DNA of 40,715 bases. Origin: GCA-2689995 sp964529325 (GTDB lineage: Bacteria; Fidelibacterota; Marinisomatia; SCGC-AAA003-L08; GCA-2689995). Both the position numbers and the translations under genes were made by a program. Each line of letters starts with the position of its first letter. The first letter of the stretch is position 1. Location: positions 1 through 40,715 of the forward strand of contig CAZGWH010000012.1 of NCBI GenBank assembly GCA_964529325.1. Direction: 5' to 3'. This document shows, piece after piece, positions 1 to 9,311 of the stretch. The notes under the pieces were generated by a model that saw only the letters and a list, made by a program, of their open reading frames with translations, searched no databases and was not told the origin of the DNA.

Positions 1-3000
1 AATTTAAAAATTTACCTTCATATAAATGATAACAAAGTTCAAAATATAATCGCGCTCCTTCCCAATTATTTTCTTTAAACTGGTTTTCACCTTTTAACTG
101 TAAATCATCAAATTGAGTTGAATCTAATCTTAAATTTATACATTGATTAATAATAATTTGGTTATTTTTAATCGATAATAAATTGGAATTCAAATAATTA
201 AATTTTTTATTTATTCTTCTAATTTGTATATTTATTCTGTTTAAAATTAATTTAGGAGAATCTAATTTTGGATATAAATGTTTTGTTAATTTATTCAATG
301 AAATGGGGGATTTATGAATTTGATTAATTAAAAGAAAAAATAATAATTCACTTGGAGATTTTGTTAATTTACCTTTTCCGATAATTTGTTTTCCAAATAG
401 CCAGATTTGAGAATTCCCAAAAAGGGATAAACTAATTTCAATTTCAGTTGATTTATTATCTTCAGATATAATATTGATTTCCCATAATCTCAAACTTATT
501 TTTATGTTTTCTAATCTTTCATAATTTTGCGTAAATAATTCAAGTTCAGACTCTTTCATATCTTTTTTATTTATCATACATTCAGTCCACGAATATATTA
601 ATCTCTCAAACCTAAACCCTTTATGTTTAGGTAATTTATAATTGATATTATTATTTTCATCACGATAAATAATATAATGAATCATTTTTTTTAATTTTAT
701 TGCCCTTGATAACTCCGTTTTAGGTAAATATTTCAATTGACTAATAAATTCATATAATTCGTGAAAATATATTAAATATTTTCCATCGAAATTTCCCTCT
801 ATTTGTGAAAGAATTGTTTTTGCAGAAGTTAATTTATTCAATCTAAAATAATTCATGGTTAGAATAATTTGCTTAAAGAATTCATTTTTCACTAATGATG
901 ACGGAATCCAATTATTAAAATCTAAATTTTCTGACTGCTTTAAATTTTTCAATTGAGTTTTAAACAAAATATAATTCAGGTATTCCGTATTTGAATAATT
1001 TGAAATTAATTGATTATTATATTCCTTCTCTTTTTTTATTAATTTGTTATGTTTTTCAGGTAATGAAAATGAAAGAATCTTTAACGAATTATATCTACTT
1101 TTTTGGTTTACTTCCTCTGCAATTTGAATTCCATTATTAATACAATATTCAGCATCTGTATATCGGTTTAACATAAAAAACATATATGCCATTGTTTGAT
1201 AATAAGATAATTGAAACATTTTATGATGCCGATTAATTTCATTTTTATATATTTCCCATAAGAATAACATTGATTGAATTTTACCCAAATCAAATAAAAC
1301 TCTAATAATTACATTTGAAAAGTTTTGATTTAGTTTAATAAATTTTACAAAATTATTATTATCATATTTTTTTATTAATGTAATTGCTTCAAATAATTTA
1401 TTATTTGCCTGTAAAAAAGTTAAATAAATCATATCTGCAGATCTAAGAATTCCCAAATCAAAACTTTTCAGTGAATAATCAATGATTTTTTGATGGTAGA
1501 TAATTAATTTACTATTATTTCCAACTTGCATATAATATGCCATAATGGAATTACAGTATTGAGAGGCAATATCAAAATAATTATTTGAAGTTGCAAATTC
1601 TTCAGCTTCTTTAAAATATTTAACTTTATTGATTTCACCGGGATATAAAGGCGGTAACATTAATATAGTTTTATAATAATCAATTTTAGCGTTAATATTA
1701 ATTTGACTACTCTTTTTTAAGTGGTCAATAATATTTTCAATTTTATCCCAATCATAATTTCTGACTGCCAACCATGCAGATGCTGAATATAAAAAATATC
1801 GTTGCCTCTCTGGGATTTCACTTTCTTTTTCTAAGCAATAATTTAAATTTTCAATTGCTAATTTAGCTTGGTTTGTTTTTATTTGATAATATATTATTTC
1901 ACTTAAATAAAATCTATTTTTATTATATTTCGGATTTCCTAAAATAATTTTAAAATATTTTTCTGCATTTTCTATATTATTTAATTTCATCCAAATTGCA
2001 CCAAGCCGTATAACTATTTCAGGGTTCAATATATAATTTTTTATAGATTGCAAATATTCAATTTCTAAATAATATTTTTTATCTATATACAAAACTTCAG
2101 CATATTCAATTAATTCTTTAATTTGAGAAGTCGTCTTTTTTGAAATATTTCGAATAAGAAAAAATTTATCTTCATCTTTTATTTTAATCATGGTGTTTAA
2201 AATTGAATTAATTATTGCATCTTTTTGACGATGAGTCAATTTTACATTTACTATTTCTTTCTGCAATGGATGAAAAAACTGAATCTCATTATTCGATTTT
2301 ATTAAATATTTTTTCTTAATCCCAATATTGATCGTTTTTACTAAAAGCAAATTATCAATATGTAGTAATTTTAATAAATTATTGGGCTTTACACCACTCC
2401 TACTTACAGATAATATATTTAAGGTCTGAGTTAATTCTTTTGGAATATGTTCTTTTTCTAAGTCAAACATAATTAATTTAGAAATATCATTAGGGATATT
2501 TAGTTTTTTTACTTCTTCAATTGAAATTGGTAATTTTGAAGACAATGACGAATTAATAATTTTTTCAATGTATAATTCAGCTAAAAATGGAAGCCCTTTT
2601 GTTAAATTAAAAATCCAATTAATAATTATCTCATTTTGATCGCCCCAATTTTTATTAATTTTACTTTTTATAAATTCATTAAATTCGTTGTTATTAAATG
2701 ATGGTACTGAAATTGCTTTTTTGCTCTCCCAACCAGGGCGACCAATAAGTATTAATCCAATTCTTTCATTTGAAAATTTGGCATCAACTAAAAGTTTAAA
2801 ATTAATTTGTTCTTCCTTGGATAAAACATGAAAATCATCAATAATAAGCAGAATTAAATCATTATTTGATTTCCGAATAAATGATAATAATTTTTGAGAA
2901 TACCGCAAATTTTCACTTCTATCCATTGGCACAAAATCAATAAAAGATTTAGGAATATAATTATTTTTTTCAATTATTGAATTTAAAATATGTTTAAAGG

Positions 3001-3193
3001 GGAGAATATCTTTTTGAGCAGTCATTTTAATTAAAAATGTATTAATTCCATTCTCTTGAAAATAATGTGGTATTTGAGATATTAAAGTGGATTTCCCAAC
3101 GCCTGCTTTTCCAATTATTTCTAAAAATGTAGGTGCCGTGTCATTTTTAAAAAATCCAAATATTGAATCTAAAATATTTTTTCTTATTATCAT
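1..3193 (-). CDS. STAND/AAA-type ATPase with TPR-like region and C-terminal SARP-like DNA-binding domain (partial, C-terminus off left edge)
   Basis: At least 1064 codons are open on the minus strand, and the gene leaves the window at base 1. The ATG at 3193 is the first possible start because an in-frame TAA lies two codons upstream. The N-terminus has a Walker A motif GKAGVGKST (residues 28-36), a Walker B-like strand LILLIIDDFH (about 113-122) and a sensor-like LILIGRPG (about 147-154). This is the layout of MalT/AfsR-type signal-transduction ATPases. A long helical middle (about 400-850) looks like degenerate TPR repeats. Around residues 918-1000 a segment with LSLFGNSQIWLFGKQ and LTKSPSELLFFLL resembles the winged helix of OmpR/SARP regulators, followed by a BTAD-like helical start. 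Inferred role: ligand-gated transcription regulator. The ligand is unknown. It is divergent from aroK across about 140 bp. Confidence 0.72.
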   Translation of the reverse strand, partial: MIIRKNILDSIFGFFKNDTAPTFLEIIGKAGVGKSTLISQIPHYFQENGINTFLIKMTAQKDILPFKHILNSIIEKNNYIPKSFIDFVPMDRSENLRYSQKLLSFIRKSNNDLILLIIDDFHVLSKEEQINFKLLVDAKFSNERIGLILIGRPGWESKKAISVPSFNNNEFNEFIKSKINKNWGDQNEIIINWIFNLTKGLPFLAELYIEKIINSSLSSKLPISIEEVKKLNIPNDISKLIMFDLEKEHIPKELTQTLNILSVSRSGVKPNNLLKLLHIDNLLLVKTINIGIKKKYLIKSNNEIQFFHPLQKEIVNVKLTHRQKDAIINSILNTMIKIKDEDKFFLIRNISKKTTSQIKELIEYAEVLYIDKKYYLEIEYLQSIKNYILNPEIVIRLGAIWMKLNNIENAEKYFKIILGNPKYNKNRFYLSEIIYYQIKTNQAKLAIENLNYCLEKESEIPERQRYFLYSASAWLAVRNYDWDKIENIIDHLKKSSQININAKIDYYKTILMLPPLYPGEINKVKYFKEAEEFATSNNYFDIASQYCNSIMAYYMQVGNNSKLIIYHQKIIDYSLKSFDLGILRSADMIYLTFLQANNKLFEAITLIKKYDNNNFVKFIKLNQNFSNVIIRVLFDLGKIQSMLFLWEIYKNEINRHHKMFQLSYYQTMAYMFFMLNRYTDAEYCINNGIQIAEEVNQKSRYNSLKILSFSLPEKHNKLIKKEKEYNNQLISNYSNTEYLNYILFKTQLKNLKQSENLDFNNWIPSSLVKNEFFKQIILTMNYFRLNKLTSAKTILSQIEGNFDGKYLIYFHELYEFISQLKYLPKTELSRAIKLKKMIHYIIYRDENNNINYKLPKHKGFRFERLIYSWTECMINKKDMKESELELFTQNYERLENIKISLRLWEINIISEDNKSTEIEISLSLFGNSQIWLFGKQIIGKGKLTKSPSELLFFLLINQIHKSPISLNKLTKHLYPKLDSPKLILNRINIQIRRINKKFNYLNSNLLSIKNNQIIINQCINLRLDSTQFDDLQLKGENQFKENNWEGARLYFELCYHLYEGKFLN

Positions 3194-3333
3194 AAATTAT
3201 TCAATTGCTCTTTAATTATTGAATATAATTTACAATTAAAATAATACAATATTTAAAGAGAGGAATTAATTTATATTGCTAAAATATAATAAATTGAAGT
3301 TGCTTAATTCGTTTTAAATTAAATTATCTGGAT

Positions 3334-3855
3334 ATGAATAAAAATACACACGAAAATATATATCTAATTGGAATGATGGGCTCCGGGAAATCAACGATTG
3401 GTCGATTACTTTGTAAAGAGCTCAATAGAACTTTTATAGATACCGATGATAAAATTGAAGAATTTATGGGATATACAATAAAAGAAATATTTGCTTCTAT
3501 GGGTGAATCTCGTTTTAGAGAAATGGAAGAATCTTATTTTATTGAAAAATCACAACATTCTGAATTAATTGTCTCAACAGGGGGTGGTATAATTCTATCC
3601 CAAAAAAATAGAGATATTCTTAAAAAAGCGGTAAATGTATTTTATTTAAAAGCAGATCCCACATTTTTAATTACACGATTAAATAAAAGATTCAAAAGAC
3701 CTCTATTGGCAGGGGATGAGCCATTACTTCCAAAAGTTGAAAAAATATACAATTCAAGAAATCAATTTTATGAAAATTGTGCAAAACATATTATAAATAT
3801 TGAAACATTATCAAAGTCTGAAAAAGTGAATAAAATATTAAATTGCCTAAAATAA
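3334..3855 (+). CDS. aroK: Shikimate kinase
   Basis: The 173-residue protein phosphorylates shikimate to shikimate-3-phosphate with ATP in the cytoplasmic aromatic amino acid pathway. The sequence shows the P-loop GMMGSGKST (residues 13-21), the Mg/shikimate-binding DTD (36-38), the shikimate-binding STGGG (81-85) and a KRPLL motif in the lid region. The length is usual for AroK. It is the first gene of a tightly packed set. The aroB frame starts inside its last codons and aroQ overlaps the end of aroB, so the three enzymes are probably translated from one message. The start is the first ATG, and no strong Shine-Dalgarno is visible. Confidence 0.95.
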   Translation: MNKNTHENIYLIGMMGSGKSTIGRLLCKELNRTFIDTDDKIEEFMGYTIKEIFASMGESRFREMEESYFIEKSQHSELIVSTGGGIILSQKNRDILKKAVNVFYLKADPTFLITRLNKRFKRPLLAGDEPLLPKVEKIYNSRNQFYENCAKHIINIETLSKSEKVNKILNCLK

Positions 3856-4949
3856 ACCCACAAAATATTCTTGTAAAATTATTAAATGCTTCATATCCCA
3901 TTTGGATAAAACGAAATATAACTCAACATATTTATGAATATTTGAATGAATTTAATAAGGGTCAAAAGTGGTTTTTGCTATCCCCCACTTCTATTTATAA
4001 TTTATATGGAAAAGAAATTGTTGATAATTTGATCCAACACCAATTTAAAATTAAACCCATATTAATTGAAGATGGTGAAATTGTTAAATCCATCACTTAT
4101 TTTGAAAAATATTGCAAGGAGTTAGTTCAAAAAGGCTGTAATCGAGATTCAATGTTAATTGCACTTGGCGGTGGTGTTACAGGTGATCTGGCTGGCTTTA
4201 TTGCTTCAACCTTATTTAGAGGAATTGATTATATTCAATTTCCGACTTCACTGTTAGCTATGGTTGATTCATCTATAGGGGGAAAAACAGGTATCAATAT
4301 TGCCGAAGGTAAAAATCTCATCGGAGCCTTTCATCATCCAAAAGCAGTAATTATTGACCCACATTTTCTATTATCTCTTCCAAAACGAGAAATAATTTCT
4401 GGACTTGGAGAAGTATTAAAATATGGAATTATTAATGATAATTCAATAATAGATTTATTTCTAAAATTCAAATCGAATCAAATGGATTTAGCTTCATCAG
4501 AAATTGATGAAATGATAATCCATTCTGTTAAAGTAAAAACAGAAATTGTGGAAAAAGATGTAAATGAATCTGATTTAAGGCGAATATTAAATTTTGGACA
4601 TACAGTTGGACATATTATTGAAGCCTATACAAATTATCAATATATTTCACATGGTGAAGCTGTTTTACATGGAATGATTATTGCCATTGAGTTATCAAAA
4701 CAAATTTGTAACTTAGATGAGCAATATGCAAATATAATCAATTCAATATTGAAAGATATTACCAAGATAAAGCTCCCTGAAATTTCAGAAAAAGAATTCA
4801 ATAAATTTTTATTTAGAGATAAAAAAGTACAGAAAAATAAATTAAATTTAATATTATTAGATAAACAATGTTCTCCAATTATAAAAAATGATATTGAAAC
4901 TGAAATTATTTATAAAATATATAAATCGCATCAAGGGAGTTTAATTTGA
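3843..4949 (+). CDS. aroB: 3-dehydroquinate synthase
   Basis: AroB cyclises DAHP to 3-dehydroquinate, using NAD and a divalent metal. The nucleotide-binding stretch LGGGVTGDLAGF and the FPTSLLAMVDSSIGGKTG signature are present. The metal ligands fall in GLGEVLKYG, FGHTVGH and HGEAVLHG. At 368 residues it has normal length. No ATG lies before the conserved N-terminal strand (about residues 8-25, SYPIWIKRN), so a TTG at 3843 is the best start. It overlaps the end of aroK by 13 bases, suggesting translational coupling. The reaction assignment is secure. The exact start is less certain. Confidence 0.94.
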   Translation: MPKINPQNILVKLLNASYPIWIKRNITQHIYEYLNEFNKGQKWFLLSPTSIYNLYGKEIVDNLIQHQFKIKPILIEDGEIVKSITYFEKYCKELVQKGCNRDSMLIALGGGVTGDLAGFIASTLFRGIDYIQFPTSLLAMVDSSIGGKTGINIAEGKNLIGAFHHPKAVIIDPHFLLSLPKREIISGLGEVLKYGIINDNSIIDLFLKFKSNQMDLASSEIDEMIIHSVKVKTEIVEKDVNESDLRRILNFGHTVGHIIEAYTNYQYISHGEAVLHGMIIAIELSKQICNLDEQYANIINSILKDITKIKLPEISEKEFNKFLFRDKKVQKNKLNLILLDKQCSPIIKNDIETEIIYKIYKSHQGSLI

Positions 4950-5374
4950 ATATTATCGTTATTAATGGACCAAATTTAAATTTATTAGGTGAAAGAGAAC
5001 CTAGTATTTATGGATCTGAATCTTTAGAAGAGTTAATGCTTTGGTTGGAAAAAAGCCCAACAGGCTCAGGACATTCTTTTAAATTCTTTCAATCAAATCA
5101 TGAAGGTGAAATAATTGATTTTATACAAGATGAAAGACAATGGGCAAATGGTATTATTATTAATCCTGCCGCATTTACACATTATTCATACGCTATTCGA
5201 GATGCAATTTCATCTGTAAATATTTCAACAGTAGAAGTTCATTTAAGTGATATTTTATCTAGAGAAGAATTTAGACAAATTTCGGTCATAAAACCCGTTT
5301 GTCTTGCACAAATTAGTGGCATGGGTAAACACTCCTATATTGAAGGTTTAAAATTGTTAATAGAAAATAATTAG
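4946..5374 (+). CDS. aroQ: 3-dehydroquinate dehydratase, type II
   Basis: The type II dehydroquinase removes water from 3-dehydroquinate. The N-terminal NGPNLNLLGEREPSIYG (residues 7-23) holds the catalytic Arg17 and Tyr22. NPAAFTHYSYAIRDA and VEVHLSDILSREEFR are the other family signatures, and 142 residues is the normal length. The start is a TTG at 4946, overlapping the TGA stop of aroB. A clear AGGGAG ribosome binding site sits just upstream, inside the end of aroB. It is last in the aroK-aroB-aroQ set and ends 10 bp from the convergent toxin gene. aroA, aroC and aroE are not in this window. Confidence 0.95.
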   Translation: MNIIVINGPNLNLLGEREPSIYGSESLEELMLWLEKSPTGSGHSFKFFQSNHEGEIIDFIQDERQWANGIIINPAAFTHYSYAIRDAISSVNISTVEVHLSDILSREEFRQISVIKPVCLAQISGMGKHSYIEGLKLLIENN

Positions 5375-5384
5375 AATCTTCATC

Positions 5385-5756
5385 TCAAATTAATTTACAA
5401 TCATAAAGTTTAAATTTTTTATCATTTGTAATAATAGAATAATTATTATTTATACTTTGAGCAATTATCATTCTATCAAAAGGATCTTTATGATAAAAAG
5501 GCATATCTTTTAATAAAAGAGCATCTTCTCCTTTATATTCTAATAACTCGAAACCACTTTTTAGGGCAATTTTTACAGCATTAAAATCAATAGATAATTT
5601 ACCAATTGAAGATTTAATCATTATTTCAGTTATTGAAATTGAACTAATATAAATTGAATTCGATAATGATTGAATTAATTTTTTATTTTTACTATCTATC
5701 TTATTAGGATTTGATATTGACCATAGAAATATATGTGTATCAAGAATTATTTTCAT
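5385..5756 (-). CDS. PIN-domain toxin, VapC-like ribonuclease
   Basis: This 123-residue PIN-domain protein opens with LDTHIFLW (Asp6), has a mid-protein Glu (SITEIM, Glu44) and a late acidic cluster (HKDPFDRMI, Asp91/Asp94; TNDKKF, Asp112). This is the usual set of metal-binding carboxylates of VapC-type RNases. Its start overlaps the end of the upstream Phd/YefM-type antitoxin gene by 17 bases, the standard antitoxin-first arrangement. PIN toxins typically cut tRNA or rRNA, but the target here cannot be told. Base composition matches the surroundings. Confidence 0.88.
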   Translation of the reverse strand: MKIILDTHIFLWSISNPNKIDSKNKKLIQSLSNSIYISSISITEIMIKSSIGKLSIDFNAVKIALKSGFELLEYKGEDALLLKDMPFYHKDPFDRMIIAQSINNNYSIITNDKKFKLYDCKLI

Positions 5757-5982
5757 TTATTTTCCCATAAAATAATTCATTTATTTCATTATCTTCATTA
5801 TTAAAGTTATCGGGAATTTTTAGTTCTGGGACTAACCCAAGCTTTCGTTTTCCAGTTCGTTTATGTGGAATTAAATCTACTAGAGGAAGATTATTTTTTG
5901 CAATTACAACTTTCTCACCATGCATTACTGCGTCAATTAAGCTAGAAAGTTTTGCTTTTGCTTCAGCTATATTTATTATCAT
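5740..5982 (-). CDS. Phd/YefM-family antitoxin
   Basis: The 80-residue protein starts with INIAEAKAKLSSLIDAV and continues with GEKVVIAKNNLPLVDLIP, the classic N-terminal fold of Phd/YefM antitoxins. That fold dimerises, binds the promoter and represses its own operon. The C-terminal part (PELKIPDNFN..., acidic) should wrap the toxin. It lies immediately upstream of, and overlaps, the PIN toxin gene. Autoregulation through the AT-rich region just upstream (5983-6070) is expected for the family, but I do not see a clear operator. Confidence 0.86.
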   Translation of the reverse strand: MIINIAEAKAKLSSLIDAVMHGEKVVIAKNNLPLVDLIPHKRTGKRKLGLVPELKIPDNFNNEDNEINELFYGKINENNS

Positions 5983-6070
5983 TTCATCTCTTTATTTATA
6001 TAGTTAATATAATCATAGTTAGTCATTGTGACCAATATAAGAAATGGTGTGAAATTATTACATATAAAAT

Positions 6071-6913
6071 TTAAAAAACATCTAATTTTTCACCATCATA
6101 CCATGAATAAAAAATTGAATCCGTTGTATTATCTACACAAATGTCACCCTTGTGAGATATTGAAATAACTCCAAATTCATAGTTTAATGCTTTTGCGTCA
6201 TCAATAGTTTTATTAACGGCTATCTTTAAATCCATTCCATCTTCTACTCTTGTTGCGATTTTAACTGCAGTACCAGAATTAACAATTTGCTCGCCGATTC
6301 CCGTCGCGGAGATTCCTGCAAATTTATTAGCAAAATTACCAGCAATTGTTGGAGAATCACTTACTCTTCCAGGAATTTCACCACCAATTCCACCCGTTGA
6401 TGTACCAGCTACAATATTTCCATTTTTATCTAATGCAACAACACCGACAGTACCTGTTTTACCATTTTGCATCCGTTGATGTTCTTCCCATCTTTTTTGA
6501 ACCAATGGATTATATTGTTGAAACCCAAGATCCCTTGCAATTTGAGTCGCTTTATCTCCTGCTATTACCGTGTGTTTTCCTGATTGTAATTTATCAGCAA
6601 CTAAAATTGGATTTTTAACATTTTGAATATTTATAACACCTGAAAATTTATTTTTTTCGCTATCCATTATTCCAGCTGACATTCTAATTCGTCCATCATT
6701 TTGTAACTTTGAACCTGTCCCTGCGTTAAATAAAGGATCATCTTCTAATTGACAAATACCAAATAAAACAGCCGAGTATGCATCAGATTGTAATAATTTT
6801 TTATATGTTAATTGACATATATTCTTTAATGATTTTCGTAAATCTTCTTTTTTACTAACATTACCTTCTAAGCTTCCCGCACCACCATGAATAATTAATT
6901 TTGGTGTTTTCAT
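6071..6913 (-). CDS. Isoaspartyl peptidase / L-asparaginase, plant-type Ntn hydrolase
   Basis: The 280-residue precursor belongs to the Ntn-hydrolase family that cleaves itself before a threonine, then hydrolyses beta-aspartyl peptides or asparagine. Evidence is the N-terminal LIIHGGAGS, the NAGTGS motif (residues 63-68) and the autocleavage site GTVGVVALD, with Thr155 as the predicted nucleophile. GTSTGGIGGEIPGRVSDSP (about 170-188) and SATGIGEQI complete the active site. The segment after GRVSDSP lacks the exact Gly/Tyr pattern I associate with E. coli IaaA, so substrate preference is uncertain. It lies alone on the minus strand, divergent from the cobalamin locus. Its start is the first ATG. 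Confidence 0.9.
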   Translation of the reverse strand: MKTPKLIIHGGAGSLEGNVSKKEDLRKSLKNICQLTYKKLLQSDAYSAVLFGICQLEDDPLFNAGTGSKLQNDGRIRMSAGIMDSEKNKFSGVINIQNVKNPILVADKLQSGKHTVIAGDKATQIARDLGFQQYNPLVQKRWEEHQRMQNGKTGTVGVVALDKNGNIVAGTSTGGIGGEIPGRVSDSPTIAGNFANKFAGISATGIGEQIVNSGTAVKIATRVEDGMDLKIAVNKTIDDAKALNYEFGVISISHKGDICVDNTTDSIFYSWYDGEKLDVF

Positions 6914-7065
6914 TAACTGATTAATTCCCTATTTTATTTTTCCAGAGATTTTAATTTAATTTTTTATTTATACATAACTTAAATGAAAACTTTTAACAAA
7001 TTGAATTTAAATTGTAACTTATATAAGTTAAATCCACGCAAGATTAAAGAGATTATTCATTTATA

Positions 7066-7256
7066 AAATGAATGGAATACTGTGAAATTCGGTAACACAC
7101 CCGGTGCTGTAATAGGGGACGAAATGTAATATATCCAAAATGGATGAAAAATCACTCTCATTTTGAGGGGAAGATTTACAAAGTAGATTGATCCTAAAGT
7201 CAGAAGACCTCTTTTTAATTTCTTTGCCAGGACAGTTACGCGGAATTCTGTTTAGG
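7066..7256 (+). promoter_or_regulatory. Cobalamin riboswitch in the btuB leader
   Basis: Conserved elements appear in the right order: GGAATAC...GTGAAAT...GG (7074 on), CCCGGTGCTGTAAT (7099-7112), GGGGA (7114-7118), GGGGAAG (7167-7173) and the B12 box AAGTCAGAAGACCT (7197-7210). A following hairpin pairs 7227-7235 with 7248-7256 (two G-U pairs and one A/A mismatch) and has a 12-base loop at 7236-7247, fitting the P13/L13 kissing-loop arm. Its 3' strand contains AGG, 6 bases before the ATG at 7263, so B12 binding should hide the ribosome binding site. No poly-T terminator is present. I infer translational control of btuB and the overlapping downstream gene. Confidence 0.88.
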
Positions 7257-7262
7257 TTATAT

Positions 7263-9311
7263 ATGTTTAATAAATTTATTTTTATCATATTTTTTTTATC
7301 ACATTTATTTAGCAATGAAATTAAAATTGTTGATGTCATAACAGGCTATCCCATAAATAATGCCTCAATAATTATTGAAAATCAACCGAATCAAAAGACC
7401 GATAATAATGGAAAATTCACACTAAAAAATAGTGAATTAAATTTTGTAATAACTAAACAAGGATATCATGATTATTATATAACTCCTCCTTATTCTAAAC
7501 TAATAAAAATGAGACCAATACTATTTAAACATCAACTAGTTCAAGTTGAGGAAAGTTTTTATAACAATAATCACGAATTAAATCATCCAACTCATATAAT
7601 AAAGAAATCATTAAAAATTAAATCAAACGGTCATATTTCTGAAATTTTTAATACTTTACCTGGAATGAGTATAAAATCTTATGGTGGAATTGCTGGAATA
7701 AAAACACTTTCATTAAATGGAAGTCAAGGTGATAGAATTCAAGTTCAATTGAATGGGATTATAATTAATAATGAACAAAGTGGAAATGCAGATATTAGCC
7801 AAATACCTGTAGGATTAATCGAAAATTTACAATTTATTCCAATTGGGGCAAGCTCTCGATATGGAAATTCTGCAATGGCAGGAGTAATAAATGTTACTCC
7901 AAACCTCGAGACCCCATTTAATTTAAATTTTTCACAAATTAATGGTGGATTTAGTATAAATCAATTTTCTTCCTCTACCTATAAAAATCAAAAAATTGGT
8001 TATGGTTTAGGAATTTTAAAATCGACTCAACATATTGATTGGAAAGAAATTGGTCAATATAATTCCGACTCAAATACTCATAAAAATTATGATTGGTTTT
8101 CTTCAGAATTAAACCAAAAATATATTCACTTATGGAATTCATCAATTACACGAAATTATTCTCGTAACTCATTTATTTTAAAAACAGTTAATAAACGAGT
8201 CCATACAAGTAAAATATATTTTAATGAATATCATCCCAAAGTAAATGATGGTATGCTTTTAATGGGAAATAATTTAATTTTTAAAAGAATAAAACTGAAT
8301 TCATCTTTTAAATCTCAATGGATAAATTATAATTCAAATAATAATTCCGCTCCGCCAATTAATGCGACGCATAAATTAAATGTATTAAAAAATGATATTG
8401 AAATTAAGTATGATAATATTTCACTTATTAACCAATTAATTTCGACTCAAAGTATTAGCAATAGTACTTTTCCTGAAGATACAATTTCAATTCAATCCCA
8501 CTTTGGATTTTCATATCGAAATATTAATTCTATAATTAATACATTTATATCATATCGTGTTGCATTACAGAAATATGAAAATGCAATTTATTCGTATGAA
8601 CTAATTTTAAATAAATATTTTTCCCAATTTCCAATAATAACCTCATTTATTTATTCAAAAAATTATAAAAAACCAAATTTTAATGATCTCTATTGGCAAC
8701 CATTTGGAAATAAAAATCTTCAAACAGAATACTCAAATAATATTTATTTCAATATTAAATATACATATACACATTTAATTGTTGAATTATTAAACCATCA
8801 TATAAAATATAATAATATGATCCAATGGCTTCCCAAACCAGGAAACCAAGATTATTGGTCTCCTGAAAATGTAAAATCTGCAATATCAATTGGTGAAACG
8901 GTCTTAATTAAAACTCAAAATTATAACCACATTAATTTAAGTACTTCAATATCGCATAATTATTCAAAAGATTTAGCTAATAATAAAGCAATTGCATATA
9001 CTCCAAAATGGATAATATCGTCAAATATTTCATATTCTATTAAAAGTATAAATTTAAATATGAACCAATATTATCAATCCTCTCGGTTTTTAAATATAAC
9101 TGACTACTTAGGAAATCAAAAAATTATTCCCAGCTATAATGTAATTAATTTTAATTTTACAAAATCTTTCAAAAAAAATAGGTTTATTACACAAATTAGC
9201 CTATTAATGAATAATATCACAAACACACGATTTCAATCTGTTTATGGTTACCCAGAATTAGGACGAACAATTGAAATTCAACTCACAATAAAAACAAAGG
9301 AAAAAGAATGA
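7263..9311 (+). CDS. TonB-dependent receptor, BtuB-like, for cobalamin uptake
   Basis: The 682-residue outer-membrane protein has a signal peptide (FIFIIFFLSHLFS) and a short carboxypeptidase-regulatory-like domain (about residues 24-80, DVITGYPINNASI). A plug domain follows (about 105-210, with LSLNGSQGDRIQVQLNG and ASSRYGNSAMAGVINV), then a long beta-barrel ending near NNITNTRFQSVYGYPE. The true start is the ATG at 7263. Earlier in-frame codons back to 7188 fall inside the riboswitch. Position behind a B12 riboswitch and overlap (ATGA) with a BtuG-like gene make cobalamin or a related corrinoid the likely cargo. Sequence alone would only say TonB receptor. No tonB, exbBD or btuCDF lies nearby. 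Confidence 0.85.
   Translation: MFNKFIFIIFFLSHLFSNEIKIVDVITGYPINNASIIIENQPNQKTDNNGKFTLKNSELNFVITKQGYHDYYITPPYSKLIKMRPILFKHQLVQVEESFYNNNHELNHPTHIIKKSLKIKSNGHISEIFNTLPGMSIKSYGGIAGIKTLSLNGSQGDRIQVQLNGIIINNEQSGNADISQIPVGLIENLQFIPIGASSRYGNSAMAGVINVTPNLETPFNLNFSQINGGFSINQFSSSTYKNQKIGYGLGILKSTQHIDWKEIGQYNSDSNTHKNYDWFSSELNQKYIHLWNSSITRNYSRNSFILKTVNKRVHTSKIYFNEYHPKVNDGMLLMGNNLIFKRIKLNSSFKSQWINYNSNNNSAPPINATHKLNVLKNDIEIKYDNISLINQLISTQSISNSTFPEDTISIQSHFGFSYRNINSIINTFISYRVALQKYENAIYSYELILNKYFSQFPIITSFIYSKNYKKPNFNDLYWQPFGNKNLQTEYSNNIYFNIKYTYTHLIVELLNHHIKYNNMIQWLPKPGNQDYWSPENVKSAISIGETVLIKTQNYNHINLSTSISHNYSKDLANNKAIAYTPKWIISSNISYSIKSINLNMNQYYQSSRFLNITDYLGNQKIIPSYNVINFNFTKSFKKNRFITQISLLMNNITNTRFQSVYGYPELGRTIEIQLTIKTKEKE

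Noticed and set aside
6346..6618. Plus-strand 90-codon frame inside the isoaspartyl peptidase gene
   Set aside because: It is a shadow of a well-supported enzyme on the other strand, with unnatural composition.
7188..7262. N-terminal extension of the TonB receptor from TTG 7188
   Set aside because: This stretch is the B12 box and regulatory arm of the riboswitch. The signal peptide begins at the ATG at 7263.
7061..7339. Minus-strand 92-codon frame over the riboswitch
   Set aside because: It overlaps structured leader RNA and the start of btuB, with no ribosome binding site or recognisable protein.
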